From Bimuria novae-zelandiae CBS 107.79 (Eukaryota > Ascomycota > Dothideomycetes > Pleosporales > Didymosphaeriaceae), in contig ML976669.1 of the NCBI GenBank assembly GCA_010015655.1, forward strand, positions 808,230-872,229: a DNA stretch of 64,000 bases, given 5' to 3'. The notes below the pieces were generated by a model. The model had not been told where the DNA came from and did no database searches. It worked only from the letters and a program-made list of their open reading frames with translations. Made by a program: the position numbers and the translations under genes. Positions 1 to 11,853 of this stretch are shown here, piece after piece; within the stretch, counting starts at the first letter, position 1; each line of letters opens with the position of its first letter.

Positions 1-419
1 TATATATAAATTATAAAGTTATTAAGATCTTTCTACTTTTAATTGCGTTTGCTAGTAAGGATAAGACTTATATTATTTAGATTTAGATTAATATCTTATA
101 GAGCTCTCTCGCCGCGTTGGCGATAGCCCTTAGGTACTTTATTACTCTTAGGAGTCTAATTACTTGTGGCAGTAAATATTATAGGTCTAGGAGTAGGCAG
201 CTGTTGCTATGTTAATTTAAATGCGTTATTAGTCTGTTCACCCCCTACTTGGAAGCCTATAGCTTCTAAAGCTAAGGTCGTAGGTGTTTCTACTAGGCGG
301 CGACGTTAACGAGCAGTTAATAAATCTTTAATATTAATATTATATTAATGTTCCTTTAGGTATTTAAGTAGTTTAATTATTTCCTTAAGCACTAATTCTA
401 ACGGATACCTATCTATCCT

Positions 420-850
420 ATTAAAGAAGAGTGTAGGCTTAAATATAATATTATGTGTGACGATAATAGTATCCTTTATAGGTAGCTATATGCGGAAGAT
501 ATTGGTGCCTTAGTAGCTAATAAGGTGGCTAATAAGAGTGCGCGATTTAAGCTTATTAGTAGCTCTTAGATCGCGATTATAGATATAGGCGCGATAGCTA
601 ATAGGCCTTATATAAGTGACGAGTGGCTTTTATTCCTATACGACCTTGTATAGCGTCTTCCAGCCTAGTGCTTCTATGGGCGTGCGGTTAAGGATGTACG
701 CGACAGTGCGATACATCTTATGTAATAGGTTCTTTAGTAGTTTAGCGTGTATACGCATAGCGCGAGCTCGCTGTGTAAGTACTCTACTAGCACGTTTAAT
801 AAGTCTATTTGGTTCCTTTATTCTAGCAGGTGCTGGCTTATATAGCATAC
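420..850 (-). pseudogene. Copia integrase C-terminus and start of RT region, RIP-degraded
   Basis: The minus strand from 848 to 636 is open. It encodes AYILNRTPIEALGWKT, preceded by text resembling KLPKNLWPE, both hallmarks of the end of the Copia integrase core. Continuing to about 420, a frame with RIP-type stops reads GTNIFRI then IIVTHNIIFKPTLFF, matching the conserved Copia stretch after integrase (usually STNIFRIW...RDVTFDE). The Trp and Arg codons have become stops or Lys/His, as G-to-A/C-to-T change predicts. It is non-functional. Confidence 0.75.
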
Positions 851-2209
851 CTAGCTCTTCTATTATATTAATAAGGTTATTTCTAAATCCTCTCTTATTG
901 TTACACTAAATAGCGACTACGTTAGCGTTGTATACACGCTAGATCCTGCGGATTAAGGATATAAACTAATGTATAAGGGTTATCTTGTCTTTTCGCTTAA
1001 CTGTGGTAATTTTATGCTACTTTAAGTACTTATCTATAGAGTGCAGGGCGTACTTACTGCCATTAATACACTCCTCTCCTATAGGGATAATATAGATAAG
1101 GTCTATTATAATTTAATAGAACGGTTTTTGTGCGTAGCTCTCGGCCGGGCGCCTTAAGATAATATAAGTTATTTAAGTCTTAATATATGTCTTATATTAA
1201 TAGTCCATGTGTTCTCCAGTTAATTAAACACCTTTAACGTTTAATTTAAGATAGTTAACTACTTTCTAGCCTAAATAGGCCTAGATATGATAAGCAGCAC
1301 GCTAATTAATAATATTAGTAGGCTTTAGCGCATATAATAGGCGGTATAATGCCCTAAACGTACTTAATAGTAAGCGTAGAAGCGATAGCGGTAGTTAATG
1401 TAATAATTTAGTATCTATTAGCTAGTAGCCTCTATTATACTTGAGTTAGGTAATAACGTTTAATGGTTAGCGCATATATAGGACATCACGGCTAGAGTTA
1501 AAATAAATAGACTCTGTATGGTAGCGAGCAAGTCCTAATAAGCTTATAAGAAAGCCTTTAATATATACAACATGCGTTAACTCTAGCGTTTATGTCTTAT
1601 ATAGTATTCGAGCGACGAGTTCTATCGTGCCCTAAGCTATAATTAAGATTTAGCTATTATTAGCGTGAATATAGCGACGTTACGGATTGTTGTTTATCCT
1701 CTTCCAGCCATGCCATGACTCTGTATTAATAACGTGGGTGTTTGACCCTAGATCGACAATCTATTAGTTAAGGAGCTTAGCCTTATTAGCGTCGTCTCTA
1801 ACTATTATTATAAGCTCTCCGTTAGGCTCAGCGTTGTTGTCTAATGTAATTATTTTTAAATTGTTGTTTAATTGTTCTTTGAGAGATTTAAGAGATTTGG
1901 GCTCGAGAGAATTAGCTTAATCGATACTAATATATAATAGGCTAGTAATTACTATAAACGTGGTGCTATTCTTAGTAGGAGGATTACTATTATTAACTCG
2001 TAGTAATCTAGTGTTTTAAAGTTATTAGGCTACCTACTTCCTAAGAGTAGTCTTAATGCGTGTATTAATCTTAGAGTCTTTTTATGCTTCCTTAACCTTG
2101 CGTATAGCCTTAGCTATAGGCTAATAGTCCTTCGGACGTTGTGGGTGGCGTAGGTTAAGAATAAAGTAGTTAGTGTACCAATGCTTCTTTTTACAGACAT
2201 AGTTTCTAG

Positions 2210-5206
2210 CAGAGCTGGCAACAAGCAAGTCGACTTAATAACTTAACTTAATTAACTTAATTGTAGCAAGTTAATCAAGTTAATTAGGGAGGTAAAAGTT
2301 ATTAAGTTAATTAAGCAAATTATGCCTGTTTAATTAACTTAATTAGCAGACTTAATAGGCCGTAATATAGGGGTAACTATAAGTTATAGGCGTTAGGGGG
2401 ATCCTGTGCGGGTAAATTTTAACTTAAGGTATATTAGACTTATTAGCGTTAGAGCCTAGCGCTGCCTAATATAGTATAGCGCCAATTGTCTAATATCTCC
2501 ACCACCTTAACCTACCTCCTACCCTCTACTAACGCCCTCCTCTATTAATATAGCATTGCCTAATTGCTTAGAAGGCATGAACCGCAACCTCTCTTAAGTT
2601 TTTAGCTAGTGGCTTAAAAGCAAGGCGTCACAAACCCTCCCTAAAGATAGTAGCACTAATATGGCCACTAACGCGCCGTTAGAGCTAGACGCTAATAAGA
2701 GCTCTATAGGCGACGCGTAATTAGCTATTAATAGTAATATTAAAGACAACGATAACAATTACGACGGCATTAATTAGCAATGCTTACCAGGTTATCACAA
2801 GCCGTCTCTCGCCCTAAAGCGCAGTCGAAAGAGCTAGGTTTAGCAATATAGGTATTGCCTTTAGCACTATAAACAACACCGCCTATATTAGCTCTGCTAT
2901 TATTGCCACCTCTATAAGTAACTAGATAGGTTCTACTAGGCTAATTAATTAATAACGTTAATTACGCGCTATCTCGCAAAGCGTAAAGCCAGACACCACG
3001 TTAATAAGGGTAGCTAAAAGTCTACCTTTTGCACGATAATAATAACATTATCCTCTTAGTTATTTCTACTCGCCTATATTTACTATAAAGGCCTTATAGT
3101 ATCTTAAGGCGTTACTAATCTTATCGCGTTAAGCTTCTCGCGCACGAGTTTCTTATAATTAGTGCTTAATTAGGTAGTAATAAATAATTAGGCGCTCTTG
3201 GTAATTAAGGGCGTCGCTTTTCGCCACATGTTACGGTAGGCCAACCTGTTAGCTAAGGCGGAGATGTGGAGATCTCACAACACCTTACGAGCCTATATAA
3301 TTGCGGAGTATAAGTCTTATATACCTGCTATTATTAATTATCTATAAGACGCGCGATCAGCCATCTATATCTCCTTTAATAATTAGACGTTAACAGGCGG
3401 CAAACAGGCGCTAACAGGTATTTACGTCTACTATCTTAATAGCGACGGCAACCCTCGCGATTACGTATTAGGCCTGCCATTACTAATAGGCTAATATACA
3501 GGCGCTAATATTGCCGCCATCGTTAACGCCACGCTTAAAAGCTTTAAGATATCTACCTATAGCTTAGGTTACTTTATCTTTAATAATACTACTAATAACA
3601 ACGCTGCGATTAACGCCCTAACTATTAAATATAACTTTAACGTCCGCTATTAGCGTCTACGTTACGCCTGCTATATAATTAACCTTGCGGCCTAATAAAT
3701 TATCTTTAGCAAAGATTATAATGCCTTTAATAACGTAGATAAGTATCTTAATAACAAGATAGCGTTTCTTAAGAAGTAGCGATAGGCTAGCCTATTAGGC
3801 GTACTTATTAACGTTGTTGCCTTTATCTATACCCCTTAAGCTCGCTAGCTTCTTAAACAGTATTAGGTAACTTATAACGCCTAATTAGGTGGTGATAACA
3901 AGCTAAAGACGTTAAAAATCGTTAAGCTAGTAAAGATAAGATAGAATTTTTATTATAACTATTTTACGCGCGCGCTCGAGCTCCGCGCACCCCTTAATAA
4001 TTATATTAATTATAAGCTTATTAAGTATTATCGCCACGGCACCCGATAACGCAATAATATACTTAATATTAAGTAACGTTAGTTTATTAAAGAAGATAGC
4101 CTTACTGCTAAGGACTAGGTAATAATTATAGAGTACTAAAGGATCCTATAACCATTTAAAGAAGCTACTATTTATATAGAGGGCAGGGGCGTGGCTGGCA
4201 CGTTAAGTGTAATATAAAAGGTCCTCCCTACGCTCTTATAGCTTGCTACTACCTTTAATAAGATACTCTTTTAATATAATAACGTTGACTTTAACGACGT
4301 TAATGCCCTAGAGAACTATATAAAAGCTACCTATAATATGGCTTACACGAAGATCCTTAAGTACCTGCGCAAGCTAAAGGACGCCCTAGTATATTACGTA
4401 GCTTACTATCTCTACCTACACACAAAAGGCCTTATAGATAAGATATAGGCTGTACCGCTTAATTACGACGAGGATCTCTATAAGGGGTATCATACCTATA
4501 AAGGCTGGCTAGATAATTGCCACGTTAGCTTTTAACGCTTATAGTTAGAGTTTAAAGATGCCGTATCTCCTATTAGTACGCTAGAGCCTCTACTAAAGAA
4601 GGCACGTACTAGGCCATCTAGTAGCTAGTTAGACTTTATAAGAGCCACCCTATAAGGTAACGACGCCCGCCCAGTCCTCCGCCGTAATAAGTTCGAGTAG
4701 TAGATAATTAAACTACTTATGCTAGAGGACTCCTTATTTGCGCGCAACCCGCTGCTCTATTAAATAAGTAAAACTAATAAGTATCCTGTCTTATTACGCT
4801 TTACTCTTAATATCCTTAGTATCCCTGCTACCGCTACTAATTATAAGAGGACCTTCTCGGAGTTAGGTAATTTATTAGAGACAAGATAATTGTGTATAAA
4901 GGTGGATCTTTTATCTGCGCTATAATTACTACGCAGCTAGAAGCGCCTTGGCTTAAAGCCTATAATAATAGTAAATAATTAATATACTAACGCTATTACC
5001 CCTAATAAGCTAGAGACTATCTACGAAATCTATAGCGGTTAATTACCCTTAATTAGCTTAGCAAAGTTATTAATTAAGTTAATTAAGTTAACAAATTAAG
5101 CCTGATTTACGCTATTAAGTCAATCAAGTCAAGCAAAAGCCACTATATTAGTTAATTAATTAAGCAATTCACCTTAACTTAATTAACTTACTTGTTGCTA
5201 GCTCTG
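2210..5206 (+). mobile_element. hAT-superfamily DNA transposon, complete but RIP-mutated
   Basis: The element starts CAGAGCTGGCAACAAG and ends with the inverse of CAGAGCTAGCAACAAG, giving ~21-bp inverted repeats with two mismatches. It is flanked by a perfect 8-bp target duplication, GTTTCTAG, at 2202-2209 and 5207-5214. The CAGAG terminus and 8-bp duplication are the hAT signature. The subterminal ~80 bp on both sides are dense in AACTTAATT-like short repeats, as expected for transposase-binding DNA. It sits inside the Copia gag zinc knuckle, so it inserted after the Copia element. Internal transposase remnants run on the plus strand. Confidence 0.92.
2790..4960 (+). pseudogene. hAT transposase, RIP-degraded
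   Basis: The best-preserved part is the C-terminal hAT dimerisation domain at about 4690-4960. It reads NPLLY*ISKTNKYPVLLRF and then LNILSIPATATNYKRTFSEL, ending GNLLETR*. These match the usual NPLLYW..., LDILSIPA and ERTFSxxGxL motifs, with Trp turned into stop. A cysteine/histidine-rich N-terminal stretch near 2840-2940 may be the BED finger. TAA/TAG codons appear throughout, mostly explained by C-to-T at CpA or G-to-A. Not functional. Confidence 0.8.
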
Positions 5207-6440
5207 GTTTCTAGGTGGCTTATCTTAGTCACGGTTGCTACCGCGATTACCTTTTATAGGCTATAGATTAACTTGCTTTACAACTCTAAGCTTAGTAGCG
5301 GCTACTACTAGGCCTGTTAAGTGTAGCTTGGTGCGTCGTAGATATGTAGTTATCTCGGCGACGTACGTCTCTAAAGATACTATCTTAGTAGTGGTGCCTC
5401 GCGCTTTATGCTTAAAGATCTCGCGCAGGCAGGAAGTGGCGTATTCTTAATTAATTACCTTGCAGGCAATAAGGAAGTCCTTTTATAGTTAATTACTATT
5501 AGTCTTAGGCAAGCTAACAGCCTTGCCCTAAGCTATAATATATACCTAGTTTAATAGCTATTACTTAATCTTCTTTATAGCTCGTGGCGTAGTCTTAAGA
5601 GCGTTATACTTATTAGCAAGCTCGCGGCGACGTGTCGCGTCTATAAGGTAAAAGAATTTCTTAAGTGTAACTAGTTAGTTGTATAGGGTATTATAATTCT
5701 TAATTAAGTGTATGTAACGTGCAGCAATTATCTTGCTAATATTTATATTTAAGTTAGCTAGTACCTTTACTTAAGTGCAATACTTAGTACGGCGGCGTTC
5801 CTATTAATCGCATTCTTATTAATAGGAATCTTAATTATTAGTAGATAAGTAAGAGAGTCTAGTAGCTTTAAGCTTGTAATTAGTAAGTTAAGGCTTAAGA
5901 GGCTCTTATAGCTTAGGGAGAGTCTCCTTTGCTATATTAGGGTTAATATATTACTAAAGGCCATATTAATTAGCAACGTCTCGGCGAATAAATAACTAGG
6001 TAAACTAGTTATTTAGTGTGTTTAGGACGATAGTGACTCGCGTTATAGCAAGGTCAAACTTAGTAGCCATTGCAGAGGCTATAGTCGATAGTATTTAATA
6101 GATCCAGGCAGAGATCCTAGTATGTGCGCTGTAAGGATGCGCAAGTGAACAGGTGCGTTATAAAGAATATAGTACAGCGACGTGCGACTCGTGAGTAGAG
6201 TAACGTTATAATAGTAGGTAAGAATAATCCTAGGTGTAAGCTAGGCTTATAACTATCGCGGTAAGCAGAGCTAGACAGTACGCAAGGAAATTAAAGGATT
6301 AAACTAAAGTTATACTATCTAGAAACTACAGAAGATATAGGTGCGCAGGCACAAACAACACTAGTCCTGGATAGGTGGAAGGTAAGTCGCAACCATGCCA
6401 AGGTAAGAGTAACTATCTTGTAAGGTAAGGGCCATAAACC

Positions 6441-8170
6441 GTGACAATCTCTCCTGCACAGGTGTGTTTCCAGCGCACGGGGTTTTTCGGCACCTAGGGA
6501 CGTTACTTTATTTGTTTATGTTTAGGATCCTCATTCTCGGCTCTGGGACAAAGAGTATCACGTGACTAGACTAGCCAGCATCTTTTAGTCATAAACTTAT
6601 AACTTAATTAGTTAATTACTTCTTGCCAGTTCTATCCCATGTTTTCTGAAGTGCTATGCATGCTTCCTTCTGTAAATAATAAAGGTCAGACTCTAATATA
6701 GACCGCGATTTACATTTTAATAAGCCTTTTGCTAATTATATTTTCTTTCCTGGCTAACCCCTGCAAAATCATTTTCTGCATTTCCAAGGTTCCTTCAATA
6801 TTATGAAGAGGTGGCTTCGAAAGCATGCTGAGATAGGTTATTGTTAAAAGAGTTAGATTGCCCTTAGTATTAAATATTTTACTACACTTTTGCTGACGTC
6901 TAGTAGGGCGATCTGTTGGTCGGTTTGTATCATTATGTTGAAGGGATGCATTTGGTGATATAGTTATCTTAAGTCTTTAGGCGATCTGGTGGGAGGAGTT
7001 AATGGAAAAGCTCACTATTTACGTACCGTTACAACATATTATAAACACAGCAATATAATGCCTGATAAGATGTAATAGCGAAACCTAACCATTTTTGGGC
7101 CTTCATAAGAAGCACGGACGTGTTTGAGATAGCAGCATATCTATTTATAACTGTACCGGGTCCCGAGTGGTCCCCTTACTAGTTGAGGAACCCAGCCGCC
7201 GTGGCCGTGGGTGCAAAACAGGCACCTTAATCCACGTGAGTTACATCCCCACGTAAGCGTGCCCAGCAGAAAAGGCACGATGCGCAGGAGTGGCGCTACT
7301 GTAGCTATGCTTACTAATAAGCAGGTTTCGAGACATCTTTCTCTCGAAACTAGTCCACATTTGCGACACCGCTAATTCTCCTACATTGATAGGAGCCGCA
7401 TAAAAGTCTTTGGGGGCGCCACCGGCTGCTATTTGTCCTTTTTATAGCACTCTTTCTTCTTTTCCTGTTTATATCTGTTAATAGCAGCCAATGTTTCTGC
7501 TGCTGGCCAAGTGGACGATGGGACTCCCTCAATTATGCATTGAACAAAAGGATCTGCCAAACGACTAACTTAGATGCCTTGGGGGTATACGTTTAGTATA
7601 TAGGTTAACAGAGCCATTATTATCCTGTCAGTGAACCTTGCGCTGTTCCTAAAGGTGTTAATAGATAATGCACACAAAGCGTGGACTTAGATTTTACATG
7701 TGGGTTTCAAGGCTCCTATTGCAAGTTACTATAATCCTGATTCTAAGATAAGTAGCTAGAACTATCTATCGTTTACCCTGCCTCTTATGATCCTTTAAGC
7801 TCCGTTGTTGCTGCGCCTTCACTCGTGGACTAACTTGTTTACCGTGACGGCCATACATGTCTTCCAGAACTACATCTACAACAACGCTAAATATCCTCTT
7901 ACCTTAGGAAAGTAGGTTCAGGAGATTTAGATTCTCCTATAGCTTAATGCGTTTTTGCTCTAAATAATAGTAAAGAAGAATCCTCGCCACTTAGAGCCTA
8001 AACAGATCCACAGCACAGTTATGCTTAATAGTCTCAGCACAACAAAGGCTCCTAAGCACATTCTCCACTACTAAGCTGCCAGTAGTTGGATTGCTTAGGA
8101 GAACACAATCCCAGAGGCTGTTCTGTCCCTAACTATGGCAAAAAGACTCTATAAAGTTTACTGCATCTCC
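6441..8170. other. Intergenic accessory DNA, no supported gene
   Basis: Composition returns to near normal after the RIP-mutated block. Only short random frames are present, the longest plausible being 7350-7532 on the minus strand without family features. At 6601-6633 a TTAATTAG-rich stretch ending in TTGCCAGTTCT resembles a diverged right terminus of the hAT family at 2210-5206, with no partner end seen. Confidence 0.5.
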
Positions 8171-8997
8171 TCAAAGAAAAGAGTCACCAAGCTCAATAAT
8201 CTCTCCTGCATCCTTAAGCCCACGCGGAGAACTGCCTCCGTATAGAGAGTCTAGCCGTCTCAAATCGCGAAGGTATCGAGTGGGCGGGGGCGACGATGCC
8301 GACCATGCATATATACTATCATGTACTGGGCTCAGGCTCCAGTTCGAGGAGGCCTGGGACGGTGACGCCGAAGAGAATTCGGTGTAAGGCTCCGCTTGAG
8401 AGGACCCGGGTAGAGGAGTCTCCGCCACATCATCCATAATCGTGTTTATTGGCTCGTTCGAGTCGGCAGCTGTAGTTAGTGTGTCACTCGCATTTTCAGA
8501 CGTTGGAAGCGTTGGAATATGGGACATAGGGTAGCTTCCTGTCGCCACGACGGCGGTATCTTCACCGCGGTCTGACATCTCCGTATCAACACTTGCAGCC
8601 TGCTCATGGGGAGATGGGTGATCTTCTAGCGTAGTGTAATTGGCAACGAGGCCTCCGCTATCCGCTGTTTCCGGTGTGGTTAGTCGAGGAGCAGAACCTG
8701 CAGGGTGTGACTGCCAGTCGCCCATGGCAGGGAGAGCGTCGGACGGCTGGGCATTCGCAGTGGTGCGTGGGCGAGATGGGGACTCGTCCGGAGTAGCTTG
8801 AAGTGTTTCGCAGGCAGGCGAAGCGGGTGGGCCACGATCGAGAGACAGCTTGTGTGGCAGGAGCTTTGACTGCACGTAGTCTAGATCCTCAGCTTCCGCA
8901 ACCGCAAGCAGAGACAGGAAAGCCCTAACCGAGGGAACAAACTATAGAGTTAGCAAAATCGTTAGCAGGATACCTATTATACCCCCTCTTCTCTCAT
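8171..8997 (-). CDS. Hypothetical low-complexity acidic/Ser-Pro-rich protein
   Basis: The frame is open from 8941 down to the stop at 8171. The product is rich in Ser, Thr, Pro, Ala and Glu, with no recognised domain, and ends in GEIIELGDSFL. An upstream intron at 8942-8982 is suggested by TGCTAAC followed by CTATAG. It would join a five-codon first exon (ATG at 8997, MREEG) in phase to a hydrophobic stretch, FVPSVRAFLSLLAVAEAE. The 41-nt intron is short, but another gene in this window has one of the same size. The start is therefore tentative. Predicted largely disordered; function unknown. Confidence 0.42.
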
Positions 8998-9831
8998 TTG
9001 AGCACGCACATGGCTTAGGAGCGACTTATTGGCGTTGGAATCCTGCTTAGTGTAAGTACTAGTCGCGTTGAGGTGAGGTTTACCCACCAGAAAGACGTAG
9101 CGCATAACGTTAGGAAGCGGATATGTTCAAAGTAGCAGCACAGAAAAGATCTAGGATGAAATGTTCTTAATTAGAGACTGTAAAGTGGAAAGAGGGAGAA
9201 GCGGACGCACAGCACGAGGCCGGAAGGGGTGGAAGGACCCAGACGTACTGTCCTTAACAGAGCAAAACGGGGGCTCGTTCTGTGCTGGCCCCGTTTTGTG
9301 CTGGGGCTCGTTTTATGCATGGCCGTTTGGCTTGCGCCAAAATATGCTGCACAGAGCGCTATATGTTTGGATCACCTAGACCAGAATTGGACGGTCGATG
9401 CGCTGTGTTACTGTACGATCCATGCGAGGGATCTACAGTAATAATGGACCGAAATACCATTGTTTCTGACCCTTCATGGTGCTCTGAAAAGGTCCAGAGT
9501 CTCCTCCGAATCGTCAAATACCTAGAGTTTCGGATCGTCGAAGCCGGTGGCGCATATGTCGCCTGGTGTCATATGACATGGTGGCGGCGGATTGCGGAAC
9601 ATTATTTACGGACTACAGTCCTTAGCGAAACTGGCTTCCCCTTGCAACAAAGTATGCGCCACAATGCAAGCAGGGAACATAACGCCCCACCTTACAGATT
9701 AGGCATAGTGCTAACCCGCTAGCAAACGTGCGACAATCCCACCCCGCTCACAAGCGCTGGCACTTACCGCTGCAACCACAGTACACTCGATCACCTTTTT
9801 AAATCTCAGAGCTCATCACCTTTCCGTCACA
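8998..9831. other. Upstream region of the HET gene
   Basis: Several overlapping plus-strand frames (9161-9379, 9229-9441, 9282-9722) share the same bases in different phases, and none shows domain features, so no gene is called. Around 9268-9320 there are about three imperfect copies of a ~17-bp unit related to CTCGTTTTGTGCTGG. The ~100 bp before 9832 is C/T- and A-rich, as is common upstream of fungal genes. Confidence 0.4.
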
Positions 9832-11853
9832 ATGCTCTGCACCACTTGTACCATAATTTTCGCAAACCCTCGCCCCACCATTAGCCAGAATCATCAGCCC
9901 ACGCTCCAAACTCTATGGAAGGCAGCATCGAAATTTTGCGCAATCTGCACAGTACTCTGGAACATGCTTTGCCATCACGAATGGCCACTAATACCCGGTC
10001 CTACAGCAGCATCACTCTCTCTGCAGCCTGTCTCGACGTATTGGGTCCAGAGGCAATCAGGGCCGGAACGGTCGCTTAGCTTAGTTTTTACTGTGAACGC
10101 CAACGGAGTCGGTACACCGGGAGTGCAGGGCGAGTTGGGCATTTCGGCGCGATTTTTGCTGAATAGGGTGGGAGGTATGTACATATCTTACGTTCGTGGA
10201 AAGCAAGTGTTGAGGGGCTACTGTTCAGATGCTGGGCCTCTACTGGCATATACACCGCCCGAAACTCTTGACGCTGCAACTTTCCGACCTTTCGCACACC
10301 ATTGGTTATCCCGCTGCCTCTCAACGCACTCAACATGTCGTCCCCTTAACCCATCGCGCTCTCAGTTCTTCACGCCTACCCGCCTCGTTCGCATCGGGAC
10401 ACCAACGCATGATCACATCCAAGTAGTTACTCATCCGTATTCCGAGTTCACCGCCGCTTCAATTCCCTATGTGACACTTAGTCATTGCTGGGGTTCCATA
10501 CCTATATTCACGTTAACATCCACATCCCACTATGACCTGAAGTCCGGATTCCAAATTTCGCTCCTCAGCAAAACATTCCAAGACGCAATTGCCGTGACAA
10601 GAGCTCTGGGCTACGAATTCATTTGGATAGACTCCCTATGCATAATTCAAGATTCAAAGGATGATTGGAACCATGAAGCACCACAGATGCAGAGCATTTA
10701 TCGCGGAGCAGTACTCAATATCGCCGCCACTTCCAGTGCGAATGGTGATGGAGGCTTATTTCGCTCGCGACAAGTGCCGCCTATAGAGCGAACCCTAGTC
10801 AGGTCCACCTGGGAAGATGGAAGCAGTGAAGTCTATCGAATATACCACGTGGACTTTTGGCGCGACGCTTTCGAGGGACAGCCATTGATGAAACGCGGTT
10901 GGGTTGTGCAGGAATTGTTTTTGGCCCCCAGAGTACTGCATTTTAACGAGCATCAGATGTTCTGGCAGTGCTACGGAGCTGCGGCGTGTGAGGCGTACCC
11001 AGAGTGTATTCCCGGTGAGGTCTCAGCTGGGAGTATTTCTCGAAATGATATCTTGGCTATCCTGGCCCATGTCCAAGGCGATTTGTCCTCTGGTACGAAG
11101 GAGCTAGCTTTGCGACTTTGGTCCCAAGTTGTCAAGCAGTATACAACATGCAAACTAAGCCACCCACGAGACAAACTTGTAGCCGTAGCCGGCATCGCTC
11201 GAGTCGTCCAAGAAGCCATCCGCGACGAGTACTGTGCAGGTCTATGGGTACAATCCTTCCCGACCCAGCTTCTCTGGCTGAGCGGTTCTGACGAGCTTCA
11301 ACCGCAGCCCTATCGAGCCCCATCTTGGTCGTGGGCGAGCGTAGACACTGTAGTGACAAGCGGTCACTATGAAAAGACCCCATACGAAGACATCAAGATA
11401 TTGGCCAACATCATAAGTCATAAAGTTGTGACTGCTACTCATGACCCATTTTCGGAGGTGATGAGTGGCATTATCCGACTCTCCGGATACCTCTTTACCG
11501 TGGTGCTCCGATCATCGCAGAAGTCTAGGTGGAGCGTTTTTATAAACGGGAAGGAGTACGATATGCCGAACGCACAGATCTTGCTTGATTACCAGCCTCC
11601 ATCCCTTAGACTTCATTGCCTGCCTATATTAGTCGACCTCCACCAGTATCCAGAGTCTTGGTCGATTTCATGTCTTTTACTTGTGCCAACCGGAGCTACA
11701 AGGGGACAGTTCATGCGATGTGGGACACTATTCGCTTTCAAATCAGCGTTTGACATGTTAGACTGGACTGGGTACCAATCGGTGGAAAGTCACAGGTGGC
11801 TAGAATACGAAACTGTGCAAAGCCTTGGCGTATACAAGATATCCATAGTATAA
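9832..11853 (+). CDS. HET-domain (heterokaryon incompatibility) protein
   Basis: An intact single-exon 673-residue protein. The N-terminus has the CxxC pattern LCTTCTIIF common in this class. The HET domain occupies about residues 210-370: YVTLSHCWG (213-221), WIDSLCIIQD (265-274), YRGAVLNIAAT with a following GGLF, and RGWVVQELFLAPRVLHF (355-371). A later PSWSWASV motif is also typical of HET proteins. The family triggers cell death after fusion of incompatible hyphae; HET/TIR-like domains are proposed NAD-consuming effectors. The allorecognition partner cannot be seen. It lies between a RIP-mutated block and a broken tyrosine-recombinase gene, so it may be accessory cargo, but its coding sequence shows no RIP damage. 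Confidence 0.9.
   Translation: MLCTTCTIIFANPRPTISQNHQPTLQTLWKAASKFCAICTVLWNMLCHHEWPLIPGPTAASLSLQPVSTYWVQRQSGPERSLSLVFTVNANGVGTPGVQGELGISARFLLNRVGGMYISYVRGKQVLRGYCSDAGPLLAYTPPETLDAATFRPFAHHWLSRCLSTHSTCRPLNPSRSQFFTPTRLVRIGTPTHDHIQVVTHPYSEFTAASIPYVTLSHCWGSIPIFTLTSTSHYDLKSGFQISLLSKTFQDAIAVTRALGYEFIWIDSLCIIQDSKDDWNHEAPQMQSIYRGAVLNIAATSSANGDGGLFRSRQVPPIERTLVRSTWEDGSSEVYRIYHVDFWRDAFEGQPLMKRGWVVQELFLAPRVLHFNEHQMFWQCYGAAACEAYPECIPGEVSAGSISRNDILAILAHVQGDLSSGTKELALRLWSQVVKQYTTCKLSHPRDKLVAVAGIARVVQEAIRDEYCAGLWVQSFPTQLLWLSGSDELQPQPYRAPSWSWASVDTVVTSGHYEKTPYEDIKILANIISHKVVTATHDPFSEVMSGIIRLSGYLFTVVLRSSQKSRWSVFINGKEYDMPNAQILLDYQPPSLRLHCLPILVDLHQYPESWSISCLLLVPTGATRGQFMRCGTLFAFKSAFDMLDWTGYQSVESHRWLEYETVQSLGVYKISIV

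Larger units (their letters stand above)
1..6440 (-). mobile_element. Ty1/Copia retrotransposon, RIP-mutated, interrupted by hAT, left end outside window
   Basis: TA-rich DNA with stops in every frame. Minus-strand reading recovers Copia pol and gag pieces in the expected order. Integrase C-terminal text with AYILNRTPIEALGWKT lies at about 640-760, and the integrase-RT junction text resembling GYxSTNIFRIW lies at about 420-545. A gag CCHC zinc knuckle straddles the hAT insertion: the half at 2150-2209 reads like a degraded KCYVCGKEGCWST. The 5' end should lie near 6440, where base composition abruptly becomes normal. No LTR could be delimited and the 3' half is beyond base 1. Family assignment is confident; the right edge is approximate. 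Confidence 0.8.

Noticed and set aside
9282..9722. 146-codon plus-strand frame before the HET gene
   Set aside because: Overlaps two other frames of similar length and has no recognisable motif or splice link to the HET gene.
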